The notes: generated from the letters alone by a model not told the origin. 64,000 nt of DNA from an uncultured Bacteroidia bacterium (GCA_902797035.1 CADBRH010000035.1:1-64000), one strand, 5' to 3'. Positions 1 to 10,586 are shown, numbered from the stretch's first letter. Program-made: numbers and translations.

Positions 1-1409
1 CCGATGCAAAACCGCCCGAATATCTCTCCCAAGACTTCGTCAGGGGTGACTTCGCCGGTGATGGCGCCGAGGTGAGTGAGGGCGTGGCGGAGATCCTCTG
101 CGAGGAGGTCTGAGCTGAGCCCTGAAGCGATCGATGATTTCACTTTCGACAGGGACTCGGAGGCCTTGATAAGGGCTTCATGATGCCTGGAATTGGTCAC
201 TATTGTCTGGTCAAAATCCGTAGTGAGGTCCTTTTGAGACTCGACGAGCACCTTTTTAAGCAACTCTAACCCGAATCCGGTTTTAGCGCTAACATATAAC
301 ATAATTACCTTATTATTTGTAAACGAAACATTATTGTTTAATAGGGTAACATTTATGTTAGGCGCAATATAATCCACTTTATTCAGCAGTACGATCAGTT
401 TCTGGAACGAAGAATCGATCCGGTTGACTATATCAGAAATCACAGCCTCATTATCTACCTCGGAAGCGGTGGCATCAAGTACCGCCAACACGACTGAAGC
501 CTCTGAAATCTTCCTCAACGACCTTTCGATACCAATCTTCTCGACCTCGTCGGAGGACTCGCGTAGGCCCGCGGTGTCGATAAACCGGAAAGGCATGCCG
601 TCTATAACCAGAGTCTCCTCGACAGTGTCCCTTGTAGTGCCTGGGATGTCGGTGACGATCGCTCTCTCCTCTCCAAGCAGGGAATTCAACAACGTGCTCT
701 TCCCAACGTTAACGGCTCCGACAATCGCGACCGGAACCCCGTTCTTGATCGCGTTGCCCAATCGGAAAGATGAAGCCAATGAATCAATGCGGGTGATGAC
801 ATCATCGAGAAGGGATGAGAGTCTCGAGCGGTCAGCGAATTCCACATCCTCCTCGGAGAAGTCAAGCTCAAGCTCCAACAAGGAAGTGATCTCTAAAAGA
901 CGAGCCCGTATTACTTTCAGTTCCAATGAATATCCTCCTCGCAACTGGTTCATCGCCACTCTTAAGGAAGCTGAATTGGAAGATGAGATGACGTCAGCCA
1001 CTGCCTCTGCCTGAGCGAGATCCATTTTACCGTTAACGAAAGCCCTACGAGTGAACTCGCCGGGCTCGGCCATCCGGGCGCCCGCCTCGCGAAGCAGCCG
1101 GAGAATCTCTGATGCGACAAATGATGAGGCGTGGCAGGAGATCTCGACGGAATCCTCGCCGGTGTAAGATAAGGGAGCCCTGAACACAGTGACTAGCACC
1201 TCGTCCACAGTATGACCGCTTTCGTCAACAACCTCGCCGTATCTCACTGAATTAGCGACCATCGAATCCAATGAGCGAGAGCGTGACTTCACTATCTTTC
1301 CAGCGACCTTCAACGCCTCCGGTCCGCTGACACGTATGACTGTGATCGCACCTGTCCCCGGTACGGTGGCGGGGGCGGCGATCGTGTCATCGAATGAGGA
1401 ATAAACCAT
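1..1409 (-). CDS. mnmE: tRNA modification GTPase MnmE (C-terminal codons cut by window edge)
   Basis: MnmE works with MnmG to place a carboxymethylaminomethyl group on the wobble uridine of certain tRNAs; it is a cytoplasmic GTPase. The translation starts MVYSSFDDTIAAPATVPGTG, the usual MnmE opening. The G domain shows the P-loop GAVNVGKST, the switch motif GTTRDT, DTAGLR and NKVD. The last readable residues are GRFCI, the start of the conserved FCIGK tail, so only one or two residues and the stop lie outside the window. The 469 codons seen match the family length. The ATG at 1407-1409 on the minus strand is the only sensible start. It diverges from carA. Identification is secure. Confidence 0.96.
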   Translation of the reverse strand, partial: MVYSSFDDTIAAPATVPGTGAITVIRVSGPEALKVAGKIVKSRSRSLDSMVANSVRYGEVVDESGHTVDEVLVTVFRAPLSYTGEDSVEISCHASSFVASEILRLLREAGARMAEPGEFTRRAFVNGKMDLAQAEAVADVISSSNSASLRVAMNQLRGGYSLELKVIRARLLEITSLLELELDFSEEDVEFADRSRLSSLLDDVITRIDSLASSFRLGNAIKNGVPVAIVGAVNVGKSTLLNSLLGEERAIVTDIPGTTRDTVEETLVIDGMPFRFIDTAGLRESSDEVEKIGIERSLRKISEASVVLAVLDATASEVDNEAVISDIVNRIDSSFQKLIVLLNKVDYIAPNINVTLLNNNVSFTNNKVIMLYVSAKTGFGLELLKKVLVESQKDLTTDFDQTIVTNSRHHEALIKASESLSKVKSSIASGLSSDLLAEDLRHALTHLGAITGEVTPDEVLGEIFGRFCI

Positions 1410-1413
1410 ATTC

Positions 1414-1431
1414 TTCGCTTTAATAAGCGAA
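1414..1431. repeat. Inverted repeat in the mnmE-carA divergent spacer
   Basis: TTCGCTT and AAGCGAA form a perfect 7-bp inverted repeat around the loop TAAT, just upstream of the mnmE start. It could be an operator or a small hairpin in the mnmE leader. There is no T-run, so a terminator is unlikely. Function is unknown. Confidence 0.5.
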
Positions 1432-1447
1432 ATTACGCGAAATTTTG

Positions 1448-1455
1448 TAAATTTG
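1448..1455 (+). promoter_or_regulatory. Candidate -7 promoter box for carAB
   Basis: TAAATTTG matches the Bacteroidota primary-sigma -7 consensus TAnnTTTG, which is usually preceded by TTTG or TTG about 17-23 bp upstream. No clear upstream TTG is visible here. Transcription would begin near 1462, giving a leader of about 57 nt before the carA ATG at 1520. That argues against the earlier in-frame ATG at 1466. Confidence 0.45.
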
Positions 1456-1519
1456 CCAAGACCACATGACCATTTCATCATTCCTTGAGATGGTCGTTTT
1501 TTTAGAGCGACGACGCGAG

Positions 1520-2596
1520 ATGAAAGAACGAAAACGCGCTACACTTAGACTGGAGAACGGGATGAAGTTCCACGGGTTCTCCTTCGGGCACGACGGCCCC
1601 ACCGACGGGGAGGTCGTGTTCTCGACGGCTATGGTAGGATATCCCGAGAGTCTGACCGACCCTTCATATTCCGGCCAGATCCTCACCGTGTCATATCCCC
1701 TGATCGGCAACTATGGTGTGCCTCAGGAGGGGCCTGACGCGAACGGCATCTCGCGCAATTTCGAGTCCGAGAGGATATGGGTGCGCGGGCTTGTGATCAG
1801 CGACTATTCATTCGACTACAGCCATTGGGACGCCGTGAAAAGCCTCGACGAGTGGATGAAAGAGCAGCGTATCCCGGGAATATACGGGATTGACACCAGG
1901 GCGGTGACGCAGACGCTCCGGGAGAGCGGCTCGATGCTCGGGATGATTGTTCCTGAAGGAATCGAGAAAGACTTCCCAGTAGATGACCCGAACCTCGCGA
2001 ACCAGATAGCGCTCGTTAGCTGTCAGGAGCCAATAGTTTACGGGAATGGTCCCAAGACGGTCGCGATGGTGGATTGCGGGGTGAAACACAACATCCTTCG
2101 CTGCTTCATGGAAAGGGGAGTGAGGGTAATCAGAGTGCCTTGGAACTTCGATTTCAACACGTTGGAATATGACGGCCTGTTCATCTCCAACGGCCCTGGC
2201 AACCCGCACTTCTGCAACATCACTGTGGCCAACCTGAGGAAAGCCATGGAGGGCGACAAGCCGATTTTCGGGATATGCATGGGCAACCAATTGCTAGCGA
2301 GGGCCGGAGGGGCCAACACCTATAAACTCAAATACGGCCACCGCAGTCACAACCAGCCGGTCAGGATGGTCGGTACCGACCGTTGCTTCATCACCTCCCA
2401 GAACCACGGGTTCGCGGTTGACGACAAGACTCTCGGGAAGGACTGGGAACCTTGGTTCGTGAATATGAATGACGGAACTAACGAGGGCATACGCCACAAG
2501 TCCAAACCGTTCCGCTCTGTTCAGTTCCATCCGGAGGCGTCCAGCGGCCCGACGGACACCAATTTCCTCTTCGACGAATTCATCGGAATGTTATGA
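1520..2596 (+). CDS. carA: Carbamoyl-phosphate synthase small (glutaminase) subunit
   Basis: CarA hydrolyses glutamine and passes ammonia through a tunnel to CarB for carbamoyl-phosphate, the precursor of pyrimidines and arginine. The 358-residue protein has the N-terminal CPSase small-chain domain (for example GYPESLTDPSYSGQI) and a C-terminal class I glutamine amidotransferase domain. The nucleophile lies in GICMGNQ, and the His-Glu pair in QFHPEASSGP. The residue after Cys-Met-Gly is Asn where most CarA have His. I chose the ATG at 1520 (MKERKRATLRL) because an in-frame ATG at 1466 would add an atypical 18-residue tail and sits at the predicted transcription start. Its stop overlaps the carB start (ATGA), implying translational coupling. 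Confidence 0.95.
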   Translation: MKERKRATLRLENGMKFHGFSFGHDGPTDGEVVFSTAMVGYPESLTDPSYSGQILTVSYPLIGNYGVPQEGPDANGISRNFESERIWVRGLVISDYSFDYSHWDAVKSLDEWMKEQRIPGIYGIDTRAVTQTLRESGSMLGMIVPEGIEKDFPVDDPNLANQIALVSCQEPIVYGNGPKTVAMVDCGVKHNILRCFMERGVRVIRVPWNFDFNTLEYDGLFISNGPGNPHFCNITVANLRKAMEGDKPIFGICMGNQLLARAGGANTYKLKYGHRSHNQPVRMVGTDRCFITSQNHGFAVDDKTLGKDWEPWFVNMNDGTNEGIRHKSKPFRSVQFHPEASSGPTDTNFLFDEFIGML

Positions 2597-5500
2597 GAAA
2601 CACTGTTATTAAGAAAGTTCTGATTCTCGGGTCCGGCGCCCTCAAGATCGGTCAGGCCGGAGAGTTCGACTATTCCGGGTCGCAGGCCCTCAAAGCTCTC
2701 CGGGAGGAGGGGATAGAGACTATCCTGATCAACCCGAATATCGCCACGGTCCAGACCTCCGAGGGTGTCGCCGACAAGATTTATTTCCTTCCGGTCACCC
2801 CTTTCTTTGTCGAGAAAGTGATCGCTAAGGAGCGCCCTCAGGGAATACTGCTCTCCTTCGGCGGGCAGACCGCCCTGAACTGCGGCGTGGAGTTGTACGA
2901 GGGAGGCGTCCTGGAAAAGTACAATGTCAGCGTTCTGGGAACCCCTGTTCAGGCGATCATGGACACTGAGGACAGGGACCTTTTCATAAAGAAGCTCGAC
3001 GAGATCGGCGTTAAGACCATCAAGTCCCAGCCGGCCGGGAATATCGAGGAGGCTCGCCAGGCGGCGGCCAAACTCGGCTATCCCCTCATCATCCGCGCCG
3101 CCTACGCTCTCGGCGGGCTCGGCTCCGGATTCTGCGACAACGAGGAACAGCTCGAGGAGATTTGCGAGAAAGCCTTCTCCTTCTCGCCCCAGGTTCTTGT
3201 CGAGAAATCCCTGAAGGGGTGGAAAGAGATTGAGTATGAGGTGGTTCGTGACTGCCACGACAACTGTGTCACGGTCTGCAACATGGAGAATTTCGACCCT
3301 CTCGGCATCCACACCGGCGAGAGCATCGTGGTCGCTCCTTCGCAGACCCTCTCCAACAACGACTATTATTTCCTGCGCGAGCTCTCGATTAAGATTGTGA
3401 GGCATATCGGAATAGTGGGTGAGTGCAACGTTCAGTTCGCCTACGACCCTGACGCCATGGATTACAGGGTTATCGAGGTGAACGCCAGGCTCAGCCGCTC
3501 TTCCGCCCTCGCCTCCAAGGCCACGGGCTATCCTCTGGCTTTTGTCGCGGCCAAACTCGGTCTCGGATATGGTTTGTTCGACCTCAAGAACTCGGTCACC
3601 AAAACCACGCCGGCTTTCTTCGAGCCTGCCCTCGACTACATAGTCTGCAAGATCCCTCGCTGGGACTTGAGTAAGTTCCATGGGGTGTCCCGCAAGATCG
3701 GCTCATCCATGAAATCCGTCGGGGAGGTTATGTCGATAGGCCGTAGTTTCGAGGAGGCCATCCAGAAGGGCCTCAGGATGATCGGTCAGGGGGCTCATGG
3801 TTTCGTTGGCAACAAGGAGCTTCAAGTGCGCGACCTTGACACCGCGCTGAGAGAGCCCACAGACAATCGTATATTTGTTATCTCCAAGGCAATGCGGGCC
3901 GGCTACACTGTCGATCAGATCCACAATCTGACGAAGATCGACAAATGGTTCCTCGGCAAGCTTGAGAACATAGTGAAGACCTACGAGGACATGCATTACT
4001 ATGATTCTCTCGAGGATATGCCTGAGGATCTGCTGAGGCTCGCGAAGAAGGAGGGATTCTCCGATTTCCAGATACAACGCGCTGTCTGGAAGGACTCAGG
4101 CGACCCGGCCGCCAACATGGACAAGGTGCGGGAGCGTCGTAAGGAATTGGGGATATTACCTGTCGTCAAACAGATTGATACCCTCGCGGCGGAATTCCCG
4201 GCGAAAACCAATTACCTTTACCTGACTTATAACGGCACCAAGAACGACATCACCTACGAGGACGACGGGAAATCAGTCGTGGTCCTCGGGTCGGGCGCCT
4301 ACAGGATCGGGTCGTCGGTCGAGTTCGACTGGTGCTCCGTGACCTGTCTCAAGACCATCCAGGAGCAGGGATTCAGGGGTGTGCTGATCAATTACAACCC
4401 CGAGACTGTCTCCACCGACTATGACGAGTGCGACAGGCTCTATTTCGACGAGCTGACCTTCGAGAGGGTGATGGATATCATCGAGTTGGAGACTCCGCAT
4501 GGAGTGGTTGTCTCCGTCGGTGGCCAGATTCCCAATAACCTCGCTCTCAGGCTACACGTGCACGGTGTCCCGATTCTCGGCACCTCTGCCACGAGCATCG
4601 ACAAGGCGGAGGACAGGCACAAGTTCTCCACCATTGTTGACGCTCTTGGTGTGGACCAGCCTGAGTGGAAGGAGCTTACCACGATGGAGGATGTGGAGGA
4701 CTTCATCAGGACCGTGGGTTTCCCGGTCCTTGTACGGCCGTCGTATGTTCTTTCAGGGGCTGCCATGAACGTCTGCCACGACGAGAAGAAGCTAAGGCAT
4801 TTCCTGTCGCTCGCGTCTGAGGTCTCCCAGGAGCATCCCGTGGTGATCAGCAAGTTCTACCAGAGGGCGAAGGAGATAGAGTTCGACGCCGTCGCCGACG
4901 GGGGAGAGGTCATAGCATACGCCATATCGGAGCATATCGAGTACGCCGGTGTCCACTCTGGCGACGCCACAATCCAGTTCCCTCCGCAGAAGCTGTATGT
5001 CGAGACCGTGCGGCGCATCAAGAAGATCGCGAGGGCGATAGCGGGCGCTTTGAATATCTCCGGGCCATTCAACATCCAGTTCCTCGCCAAGGAGAACGCC
5101 ATCAAGGTCATCGAGTGTAACCTGCGGGCTTCCAGGAGTTTCCCATTCGTGTCGAAGGTGCTGAAGATAGACTTCATCGAGCTTGCCACAAAGGTCATGC
5201 TCGGGCTCCATCCCGAACCGCCCCAGAAGAGCGCTTTCGACCTGGATTATGTGGGGGTGAAATCATCCCAGTTCAGTTTCGCCCGTCTTGAGGAGGCGGA
5301 CCCGATGCTCGGCGTGGACATGAGCTCCACCGGCGAGGTCGGCTGCCTGGGAGATGACCTGAATGAGGCAATCCTCAAGTCCCTTCTTTCCGTGGGACAG
5401 CGTATCCCGAAGAAAAGGGTTTTGCTTTCAACCGGTGATCCTCTCCAGAAGGCCGACATGCTCGGAGCATGCAAGAAGATGGTTGACGAGGGGTACGAGC

Positions 5501-5832
5501 TTTTCGCTACCGGAGGCACTTACAAGTACCTTGTAGAGAACAGTGTGCCAGCAACTAAAGTATTGTGGCCCAGTGAGTGTGATAATCCTCACTTCAAGGG
5601 AAGGTTTAAGCCAGCCGTGGACATGATCCAGAACAAGGAAGTTGACATGGTCATCAATATTCCCAAAGATTTCAGCGAGCTGGAGCTTTCAAACGGCTAT
5701 AAAATAAGAAGGGCGGCCATCGATTTCAATGTGCCGCTCTTCACAAACGCCCGTCTCGCGACGGCTTTTATCCGTTCTTTCTGTGACACGACCCTGGATG
5801 ACATCCAGATCAAGTCGTGGGACCAGTATTAA
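2593..5832 (+). CDS. carB: Carbamoyl-phosphate synthase large subunit
   Basis: CarB makes carbamoyl-phosphate from bicarbonate, ammonia and two ATP in the cytoplasm. The 1079-residue protein has the expected duplicated ATP-grasp architecture. The first half opens with [20 protein letters not shown] and the second with [20 protein letters not shown] near residue 560. The C-terminal MGS-like allosteric domain begins near residue 940 ([14 protein letters not shown]). Length matches the family. The ATG overlaps the carA stop by 4 nt. The 3' end overlaps the rho stop on the other strand by 4 nt: the palindromic TTAA at this point serves both stop codons. Confidence 0.97.
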   Translation: MRNTVIKKVLILGSGALKIGQAGEFDYSGSQALKALREEGIETILINPNIATVQTSEGVADKIYFLPVTPFFVEKVIAKERPQGILLSFGGQTALNCGVELYEGGVLEKYNVSVLGTPVQAIMDTEDRDLFIKKLDEIGVKTIKSQPAGNIEEARQAAAKLGYPLIIRAAYALGGLGSGFCDNEEQLEEICEKAFSFSPQVLVEKSLKGWKEIEYEVVRDCHDNCVTVCNMENFDPLGIHTGESIVVAPSQTLSNNDYYFLRELSIKIVRHIGIVGECNVQFAYDPDAMDYRVIEVNARLSRSSALASKATGYPLAFVAAKLGLGYGLFDLKNSVTKTTPAFFEPALDYIVCKIPRWDLSKFHGVSRKIGSSMKSVGEVMSIGRSFEEAIQKGLRMIGQGAHGFVGNKELQVRDLDTALREPTDNRIFVISKAMRAGYTVDQIHNLTKIDKWFLGKLENIVKTYEDMHYYDSLEDMPEDLLRLAKKEGFSDFQIQRAVWKDSGDPAANMDKVRERRKELGILPVVKQIDTLAAEFPAKTNYLYLTYNGTKNDITYEDDGKSVVVLGSGAYRIGSSVEFDWCSVTCLKTIQEQGFRGVLINYNPETVSTDYDECDRLYFDELTFERVMDIIELETPHGVVVSVGGQIPNNLALRLHVHGVPILGTSATSIDKAEDRHKFSTIVDALGVDQPEWKELTTMEDVEDFIRTVGFPVLVRPSYVLSGAAMNVCHDEKKLRHFLSLASEVSQEHPVVISKFYQRAKEIEFDAVADGGEVIAYAISEHIEYAGVHSGDATIQFPPQKLYVETVRRIKKIARAIAGALNISGPFNIQFLAKENAIKVIECNLRASRSFPFVSKVLKIDFIELATKVMLGLHPEPPQKSAFDLDYVGVKSSQFSFARLEEADPMLGVDMSSTGEVGCLGDDLNEAILKSLLSVGQRIPKKRVLLSTGDPLQKADMLGACKKMVDEGYELFATGGTYKYLVENSVPATKVLWPSECDNPHFKGRFKPAVDMIQNKEVDMVINIPKDFSELELSNGYKIRRAAIDFNVPLFTNARLATAFIRSFCDTTLDDIQIKSWDQY
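5787..5819. repeat. Nested inverted repeat near the end of carB
   Basis: CACGAC at 5787-5792 pairs with GTCGTG at 5814-5819. Inside it CTGGAT at 5794-5799 pairs with ATCCAG at 5803-5808. It lies in the last 15 codons of carB and just downstream of the rho stop on the other strand. There is no T-run on either side, so it is not a standard intrinsic terminator. It could stabilise the 3' ends of both convergent transcripts, or be chance under coding constraint. Confidence 0.4.
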
Positions 5833-7727
5833 TAGGAATCGTAGAATTTCGCCTCCCTGGGTGAGACCTTGTTCATGTTGTCGAGCAAGGACTCGTTGGT
5901 CTTGTACTCGTCCATCAACTGGAGCATGAAGTTCATTGCCTCGGTGGGGTTCATGTCGGCGAGGAGTTTTCGTAGAATCCATATCCTATTGGCGACATCC
6001 CTTGAATAGAGAAGGTCGTCGCGCCTGGTGCTAGACAGCACGACATTGACGGCGGGGAATATACGCCTGTTCGCCAGTGTCCTGTCAAGTTGAAGCTCCA
6101 TGTTGCCGGTTCCCTTGAACTCCTCGAAGATCACATCATCCATCTTGGAGCCGGTCTCTGTGAGAGCCGTCGCGAGAATCGTCAGAGAACCTCCACCCTC
6201 GATATTCCTGGCAGCTCCGAAGAACCTCTTCGGCTTCTGCAGGGCGTTCGCGTCCACACCACCTGTCAAAACCTTTCCTGAGGCCGGCTGAACGGTGTTA
6301 TAGGCGCGTGCGAGCCTCGTGATGGAATCAAGCAATATGACCACGTCATGGCCGCACTCGACAAGGCGGCGTGCTTTCTCCAGGACCATGTTGGCTACCT
6401 TGACATGCCTCTCTGCCGGCTCGTCGAATGTCGAGGCGACCACCTCGGCCTTGACGCTGCGGCTCATGTCTGTAACCTCCTCAGGACGCTCGTCGATAAG
6501 GAGCACTATCTCGTAAACTTCGGGGTGGTTGTCAGCGATAGCGTTAGCTATCGATTTGAGCAGCATGGTCTTACCAGTCTTGGGCTGGGAGACGATAAGG
6601 CCTCTCTGACCCTTACCGATCGGGGTGAACATGTCAACGATACGGCACGAGACATCGCTCTGGTGTCCGTGGCCCAGGAGGTTGAATTTCTCGTTCGGGA
6701 ACAGGGGAGTGAGGAAGTCGAAAGGAACCCTGTCGCGGATGTAATCGGGGGTACGCCCGTTGATGTATTTGATCCTGACCAGAGGGAAATACTTGTCTCC
6801 CTCCTTCGGCGGACGGATCTCGCCGGTCACGGTGTCCCCAGACTTCAGCGCGTTGCTCTTGATCTGGTTCTGGCTGACATAGATGTCGTCCGGTGAGTTC
6901 AGGTAATTGTAATCCGAGGAGCGGAGGAATCCATAGCCGTCCGGCATGATCTCGAGGACGCCTGTCGCCTCGACCGTGCCCTCGAACTCGATGGCGGGAG
7001 CCTTCGGCTTCTGGTTGTTCTGGAAGTCCTGCCTTTGCTGGAACTGCTGGTTCTGTCCGTTCCGCTGCCCCTGGAACTTGTTTCTCTGTTTCTTGCCCTG
7101 GAAATTGTTCTTGTCAGCCTGAGCAGCGGGGTCGTCTTTCAGGTCATCGAAGAGCTGGTGGATGAACTCCTTTCCGTCCACCTTGACCTGCTCGGGCTCT
7201 TTCTTGTCCTGAGGACGTTCCTGAGCTGGTTCGGGGGTTGTGGTGGCGACCTCCTGGGCGGCCGGTTGCTCCTGCGGTTTCGCTTTCGGCTTGCGTCCTC
7301 TCTTGGAGGACGGTTTCGGGCTTTCAGTAACTTCCGACTTTACCTCAGGGACCGGAGTCTCGATTTTGTTCTCCACCGGCTCGGCAGGCGTCTGAGCGGC
7401 GTTTTTCGGCTTGCGCCCTCTCTTGGCCTTGGGCTTCTGCTCAGGTGTGGAGGCTGTCTCGGCCGGAGCTGTCTCTATAGTCTCGACCTTCTTGACCTCA
7501 GGGGTGGTCTCCTTCTTCTGACGGGGATCCTCCTTTCTGGGACGTCCGCGTTTGGCCTTCGGCCTCTCTATCGGCTGAAGCGACGCGGCGTTGGCCTGCG
7601 CGTCAAGAATCGCGTAAGAGAGGTTCTCGTCCGTCATTCTCCGGGCGTTCTTTATCTGATGTTCCTGAGCCACGCTTTCAAGCTGCTCTCTGCTCATCTG
7701 AGTGAGTTCGAATAAATTGTATGGCAT
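5829..7727 (-). CDS. rho: Transcription termination factor Rho with long low-complexity insert
   Basis: Rho is a hexameric RNA-dependent ATPase that ends transcription at untranslated RNA. Of 632 residues, 1-50 are the Rho N-terminal helical domain. Residues 55-240 are a disordered insert with three AT-hook-like repeats (KRGRPRK near 59, KRGRKPK near 102 and 142) and a Q/N-rich end. The cold-shock-like RNA-binding domain spans about 245-320 ([18 protein letters not shown]). The ATPase core has Walker A SQPKTGKT near 380, Walker [17 protein letters not shown] and the Q-loop [17 protein letters not shown]. coli Rho is about 420 residues; such inserts are common in Bacteroidota Rho. It lies downstream of lptD, with a possible own promoter. 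Confidence 0.97.
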   Translation of the reverse strand: MPYNLFELTQMSREQLESVAQEHQIKNARRMTDENLSYAILDAQANAASLQPIERPKAKRGRPRKEDPRQKKETTPEVKKVETIETAPAETASTPEQKPKAKRGRKPKNAAQTPAEPVENKIETPVPEVKSEVTESPKPSSKRGRKPKAKPQEQPAAQEVATTTPEPAQERPQDKKEPEQVKVDGKEFIHQLFDDLKDDPAAQADKNNFQGKKQRNKFQGQRNGQNQQFQQRQDFQNNQKPKAPAIEFEGTVEATGVLEIMPDGYGFLRSSDYNYLNSPDDIYVSQNQIKSNALKSGDTVTGEIRPPKEGDKYFPLVRIKYINGRTPDYIRDRVPFDFLTPLFPNEKFNLLGHGHQSDVSCRIVDMFTPIGKGQRGLIVSQPKTGKTMLLKSIANAIADNHPEVYEIVLLIDERPEEVTDMSRSVKAEVVASTFDEPAERHVKVANMVLEKARRLVECGHDVVILLDSITRLARAYNTVQPASGKVLTGGVDANALQKPKRFFGAARNIEGGGSLTILATALTETGSKMDDVIFEEFKGTGNMELQLDRTLANRRIFPAVNVVLSSTRRDDLLYSRDVANRIWILRKLLADMNPTEAMNFMLQLMDEYKTNESLLDNMNKVSPREAKFYDSY

Positions 7728-7784
7728 AAAAAAGGGATTTCTTGTTAAAGACTCAGCGAAGATACTGAAAAAAAATCAAATTAT

Positions 7785-7792
7785 CAAACTTA
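7785..7792 (-). promoter_or_regulatory. Candidate -7 box for rho
   Basis: On the minus strand the sequence reads TAAGTTTG, overlapping the last codon and stop of lptD and about 57 nt upstream of the rho ATG. No convincing TTG element is seen upstream, so this is a weak prediction. Read-through from lptD is the alternative. Confidence 0.3.
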
Positions 7793-10567
7793 CCGGTTGT
7801 CCCAGTAGCTCGTGCTCTTCTTGAATCTCAGCAGATCCGCGAGCGCCGCGGCGTTGGCCGAGATCAGGAATGAATACGATTGGTACATTCCCGACGGGAC
7901 CCATGACACGGAGATATTGAAGCAGTGAAGGTCATATCTGAACGACAATTGTGAGGTCGTCATCTTCATCGCCACAAAGTCCCATCCGGTCTGGGCGTCC
8001 ACGGACATCTTGGGGGTAAGTTTGATATTGCCTGACACGCCGAGCGTGTGTGTGTAGTTGTCTTTCTTGAACAGTTTGTCGTTGGTGAAACTGTATGACC
8101 TGTTCATCGAGAGCGAGTAGTTCAAGTTCACGCTCCAGGGGACATTCGGGTTGGTGTAATACAGCCAACCTCCGGGAATATACGCTCCGGTGAGAGGATG
8201 ATAGTATATTCTCCTATAATAGTCCGCCGCGCTCTCTCCCCGGTTCCCGCTGCCGTCGTTCCCTTTCACCACACCCTTGCCTGAGAATGAGTAAGAGCTT
8301 GAGATCGAGAAGTTAGTGAGGCGGAGCGGCACTCCGGTCTCGACAATATTGAACTTGTTGATCCTTCTTCCTTGCCCGTCGATAGCGTAAGGGTCGAAAT
8401 TCAGGTTTCCGTTTATACCGAGTTTCCCGAATATCGATGTAGACATCGTGATCCCCACGTTGTTCATTCCCAGCGAATCGGCTAGGAAGTTGTACCCTGT
8501 GGTGATGTTGAACTGGTCTAGAAGCTTGATCTTCTTCGATCCGGTTCCTGTGGTGTCTTTGGGATCCCTTATCTTCGCCTCTAGATTGTTGCCGATGTTC
8601 AGGCTCATTGTCGCGGAGCTGCCTTTCCCGGGGACGGAATACATCTGCCCCTGGTACTTGTTGTACTCATAGGTCCTCTTAACCCCGAGGGTATCGACAT
8701 ATTCCAGAGTCCTCCAGCCATTGAATGCCTTTGCCTTGTCAGGGCTGAAGCTCATGCTCAAACTGGGGGAGATGACATGGCGAACGGCCTGTATCTTGCG
8801 ATATTTCCCGAAATTGTACATTCCGTACAAACGGGTGCTCATCGACATAGACCCAGAGTAGTCGTGGGTGGCCCCCAGGGTTGATAGGGGAGCGCTCATC
8901 TTGGTCTCCACCTCGTTGGTCTCGGGGTTGAAGAATGCCTCGCTCTCCCTGAAGAACCAGTTCATCCCGTAGCGGACGGAGGGTGTCACGTTCAGATAGT
9001 TCAGCACGGTGAAATCAGGCAGGCCTATGGTGAAGTTGTGTGCCATGCCGTTGTTGAACTTCTCTAAGAAACCAGGCTCGCCGAACTCCGAGGCCTTGAA
9101 ATTGATCTTGTTCTGCAGGGTTGTGTTATAGGCGAGGGAGAACTTCTCGTAGAACCTCTCCTTGCCGACCCTGTTCTTGATCTTGAAGGGGTAGAAACGG
9201 GTCACAGAGAATGTGACGTTAGGCAATGTGAAGGTGTAGGAGCTGTCCCTGGAGTTCTGGCTGTGCAGGGCGTTCAGGGAAAGGTTGAACTTGCCGTTCC
9301 AGTTCTTTGAGTATGAGACTGACGATGAGATCTGGTTCTGGAGCGCCTCGGACACAGACCGTGAATTGTAACGGCTGTTGGAGGGGCTGGAGAAGTTGAC
9401 CGAGGCCGAGAAAGTTGTCCCTGGATGGGCCTTGGCGTCCTGCGAGTGCGACCATCTCAAACCGAAATTCTTGCTCTGGAAAAAGTCGGTGCTTCCCTTC
9501 TCTCCTGTCTGGTCCACAGAGTAGTTGAAAGCCATGTTGCCGCTGAACTTGTACTTGACCATGTATCTTGAGTTCACGTCCACCGCCCATGACCCGAGAG
9601 TGTAGTAGTCGCCGGTGAGTGAGAGGTCGAGATAATCACCGATCACGAAATACATTCCGGCGTCCCTCATGTAGAATCCCCGGGCCGTCTCCTCCCCGAA
9701 CGATGGCATCAACATGCCTGTCGCTCTCTCGGGGCGCTTGGGGATGAAGCCGAACGGGATGGTCACGAATGGCAGGTCAACATCCTCCACCACGAGGTGC
9801 GCGGGACCGAACACGGTTTTCTGCGAGGGTTTCGTGACGACTTTGGCCGATGAGAGCTTAAGGTAATAGTGAGGGTGCTCGAGGTCGCAGACCGTGTACT
9901 TCCCTTGCGTGATGTTGATGGACCTGTCCGGCAGCATCTTGATGTTCTTCCCGTGAAGGATGCCGTCGTCCTCCTGGGTTATCATGTTGGTGATCCTTGC
10001 CTTCCTGGTGTTGAAGTTATAGCGGATCTCCTCCATGTTGAAGGTCTGGTTGCCCTGAGTCATCTGCGGCCGGCCTTTCCATTCGCCGGTGAGCGTGTCA
10101 TATGTGCCCCGGGCGAACACCACGCCGGTGTTCATGTCGTATTCCATGTAGTCGGCCTTGAGCTTCATGTTCTCGTAGCTGACCTCCACGTCCCCCCAAT
10201 AGAACATCCTTCTCCGTCCCTCGGAGAATACCTGCCTGGTTGAGTCTTTGGCCGCGGAGAATGCCGGTCTTGTGAGAGAGCTCTTTCCGAGAAGGTCCAG
10301 GGAGTCCCGCCTGGCCCTTCCTATCGAGTCCCTTATCTGTGAGAGGGAGTCAAGCCTCGCGAGACTGTCAGGGAGAGCGGTGGAGTCAGGTAACCGCGGC
10401 CTCGTCGTGTCCGGGACCTGCGGCTTGGATGTGTCGCCGGCTGTCTCGGAGCGAAGTCTTTCACGCCCCCGCCCTCTTCCAGGGTTCTGGCCGAAGACTG
10501 AGAAACCAGTCAACGCGACAAGGATCAGGGCCAGGATAATAGTATATGTATGGTTCTTGGAATGCAA
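7790..10567 (-). CDS. lptD: LPS-assembly outer-membrane protein LptD
   Basis: LptD is the outer-membrane beta-barrel that, with LptE, inserts lipopolysaccharide into the outer leaflet. The 925-residue protein has an N-terminal signal sequence ending near GFSVFGQ, then a Ser/Asp/Arg-rich linker (30-110). An OstA-type beta-jellyroll follows (about 115-270, with YENMKLKADYMEYDM and ITQGKYTVCD), and then a long LptD barrel with PFGFIPKRPERATGMLMPSFG near its start. The C terminus is SYWDNR, without the terminal Phe of a BAM signal. The start ATG at 10567 gives a clean signal peptide. It diverges from the amidase across 40 bp. kdsC elsewhere in the window serves the same LPS pathway. Confidence 0.93.
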   Translation of the reverse strand: MHSKNHTYTIILALILVALTGFSVFGQNPGRGRGRERLRSETAGDTSKPQVPDTTRPRLPDSTALPDSLARLDSLSQIRDSIGRARRDSLDLLGKSSLTRPAFSAAKDSTRQVFSEGRRRMFYWGDVEVSYENMKLKADYMEYDMNTGVVFARGTYDTLTGEWKGRPQMTQGNQTFNMEEIRYNFNTRKARITNMITQEDDGILHGKNIKMLPDRSINITQGKYTVCDLEHPHYYLKLSSAKVVTKPSQKTVFGPAHLVVEDVDLPFVTIPFGFIPKRPERATGMLMPSFGEETARGFYMRDAGMYFVIGDYLDLSLTGDYYTLGSWAVDVNSRYMVKYKFSGNMAFNYSVDQTGEKGSTDFFQSKNFGLRWSHSQDAKAHPGTTFSASVNFSSPSNSRYNSRSVSEALQNQISSSVSYSKNWNGKFNLSLNALHSQNSRDSSYTFTLPNVTFSVTRFYPFKIKNRVGKERFYEKFSLAYNTTLQNKINFKASEFGEPGFLEKFNNGMAHNFTIGLPDFTVLNYLNVTPSVRYGMNWFFRESEAFFNPETNEVETKMSAPLSTLGATHDYSGSMSMSTRLYGMYNFGKYRKIQAVRHVISPSLSMSFSPDKAKAFNGWRTLEYVDTLGVKRTYEYNKYQGQMYSVPGKGSSATMSLNIGNNLEAKIRDPKDTTGTGSKKIKLLDQFNITTGYNFLADSLGMNNVGITMSTSIFGKLGINGNLNFDPYAIDGQGRRINKFNIVETGVPLRLTNFSISSSYSFSGKGVVKGNDGSGNRGESAADYYRRIYYHPLTGAYIPGGWLYYTNPNVPWSVNLNYSLSMNRSYSFTNDKLFKKDNYTHTLGVSGNIKLTPKMSVDAQTGWDFVAMKMTTSQLSFRYDLHCFNISVSWVPSGMYQSYSFLISANAAALADLLRFKKSTSYWDNR

Positions 10568-10576
10568 TTTTATTTA

Positions 10577-10586
10577 TAAATTCGCG
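10577..10586 (+). promoter_or_regulatory. Candidate promoter box for the amidase
   Basis: TAAATTCGCG is a one-base variant (TTCG for TTTG) of the TAnnTTTG box. It is preceded by TTG at 10556-10558 with a 17-bp gap, and ends 21 nt before the TTG start codon at 10608. The same TAnATTCGCG string occurs at similar distances upstream of fprA and queA, which supports it as a real element. Confidence 0.4.

Noticed and set aside
1466..1519. Earlier ATG for carA
   Set aside because: It adds an atypical 18-residue tail and lies at the predicted transcription start; ATG 1520 gives the family N terminus.
7035..7715. A 226-codon leucine-rich frame antisense to rho
   Set aside because: The composition simply mirrors the Lys/Gln/Glu codons of the Rho insert; no start signal or domain.
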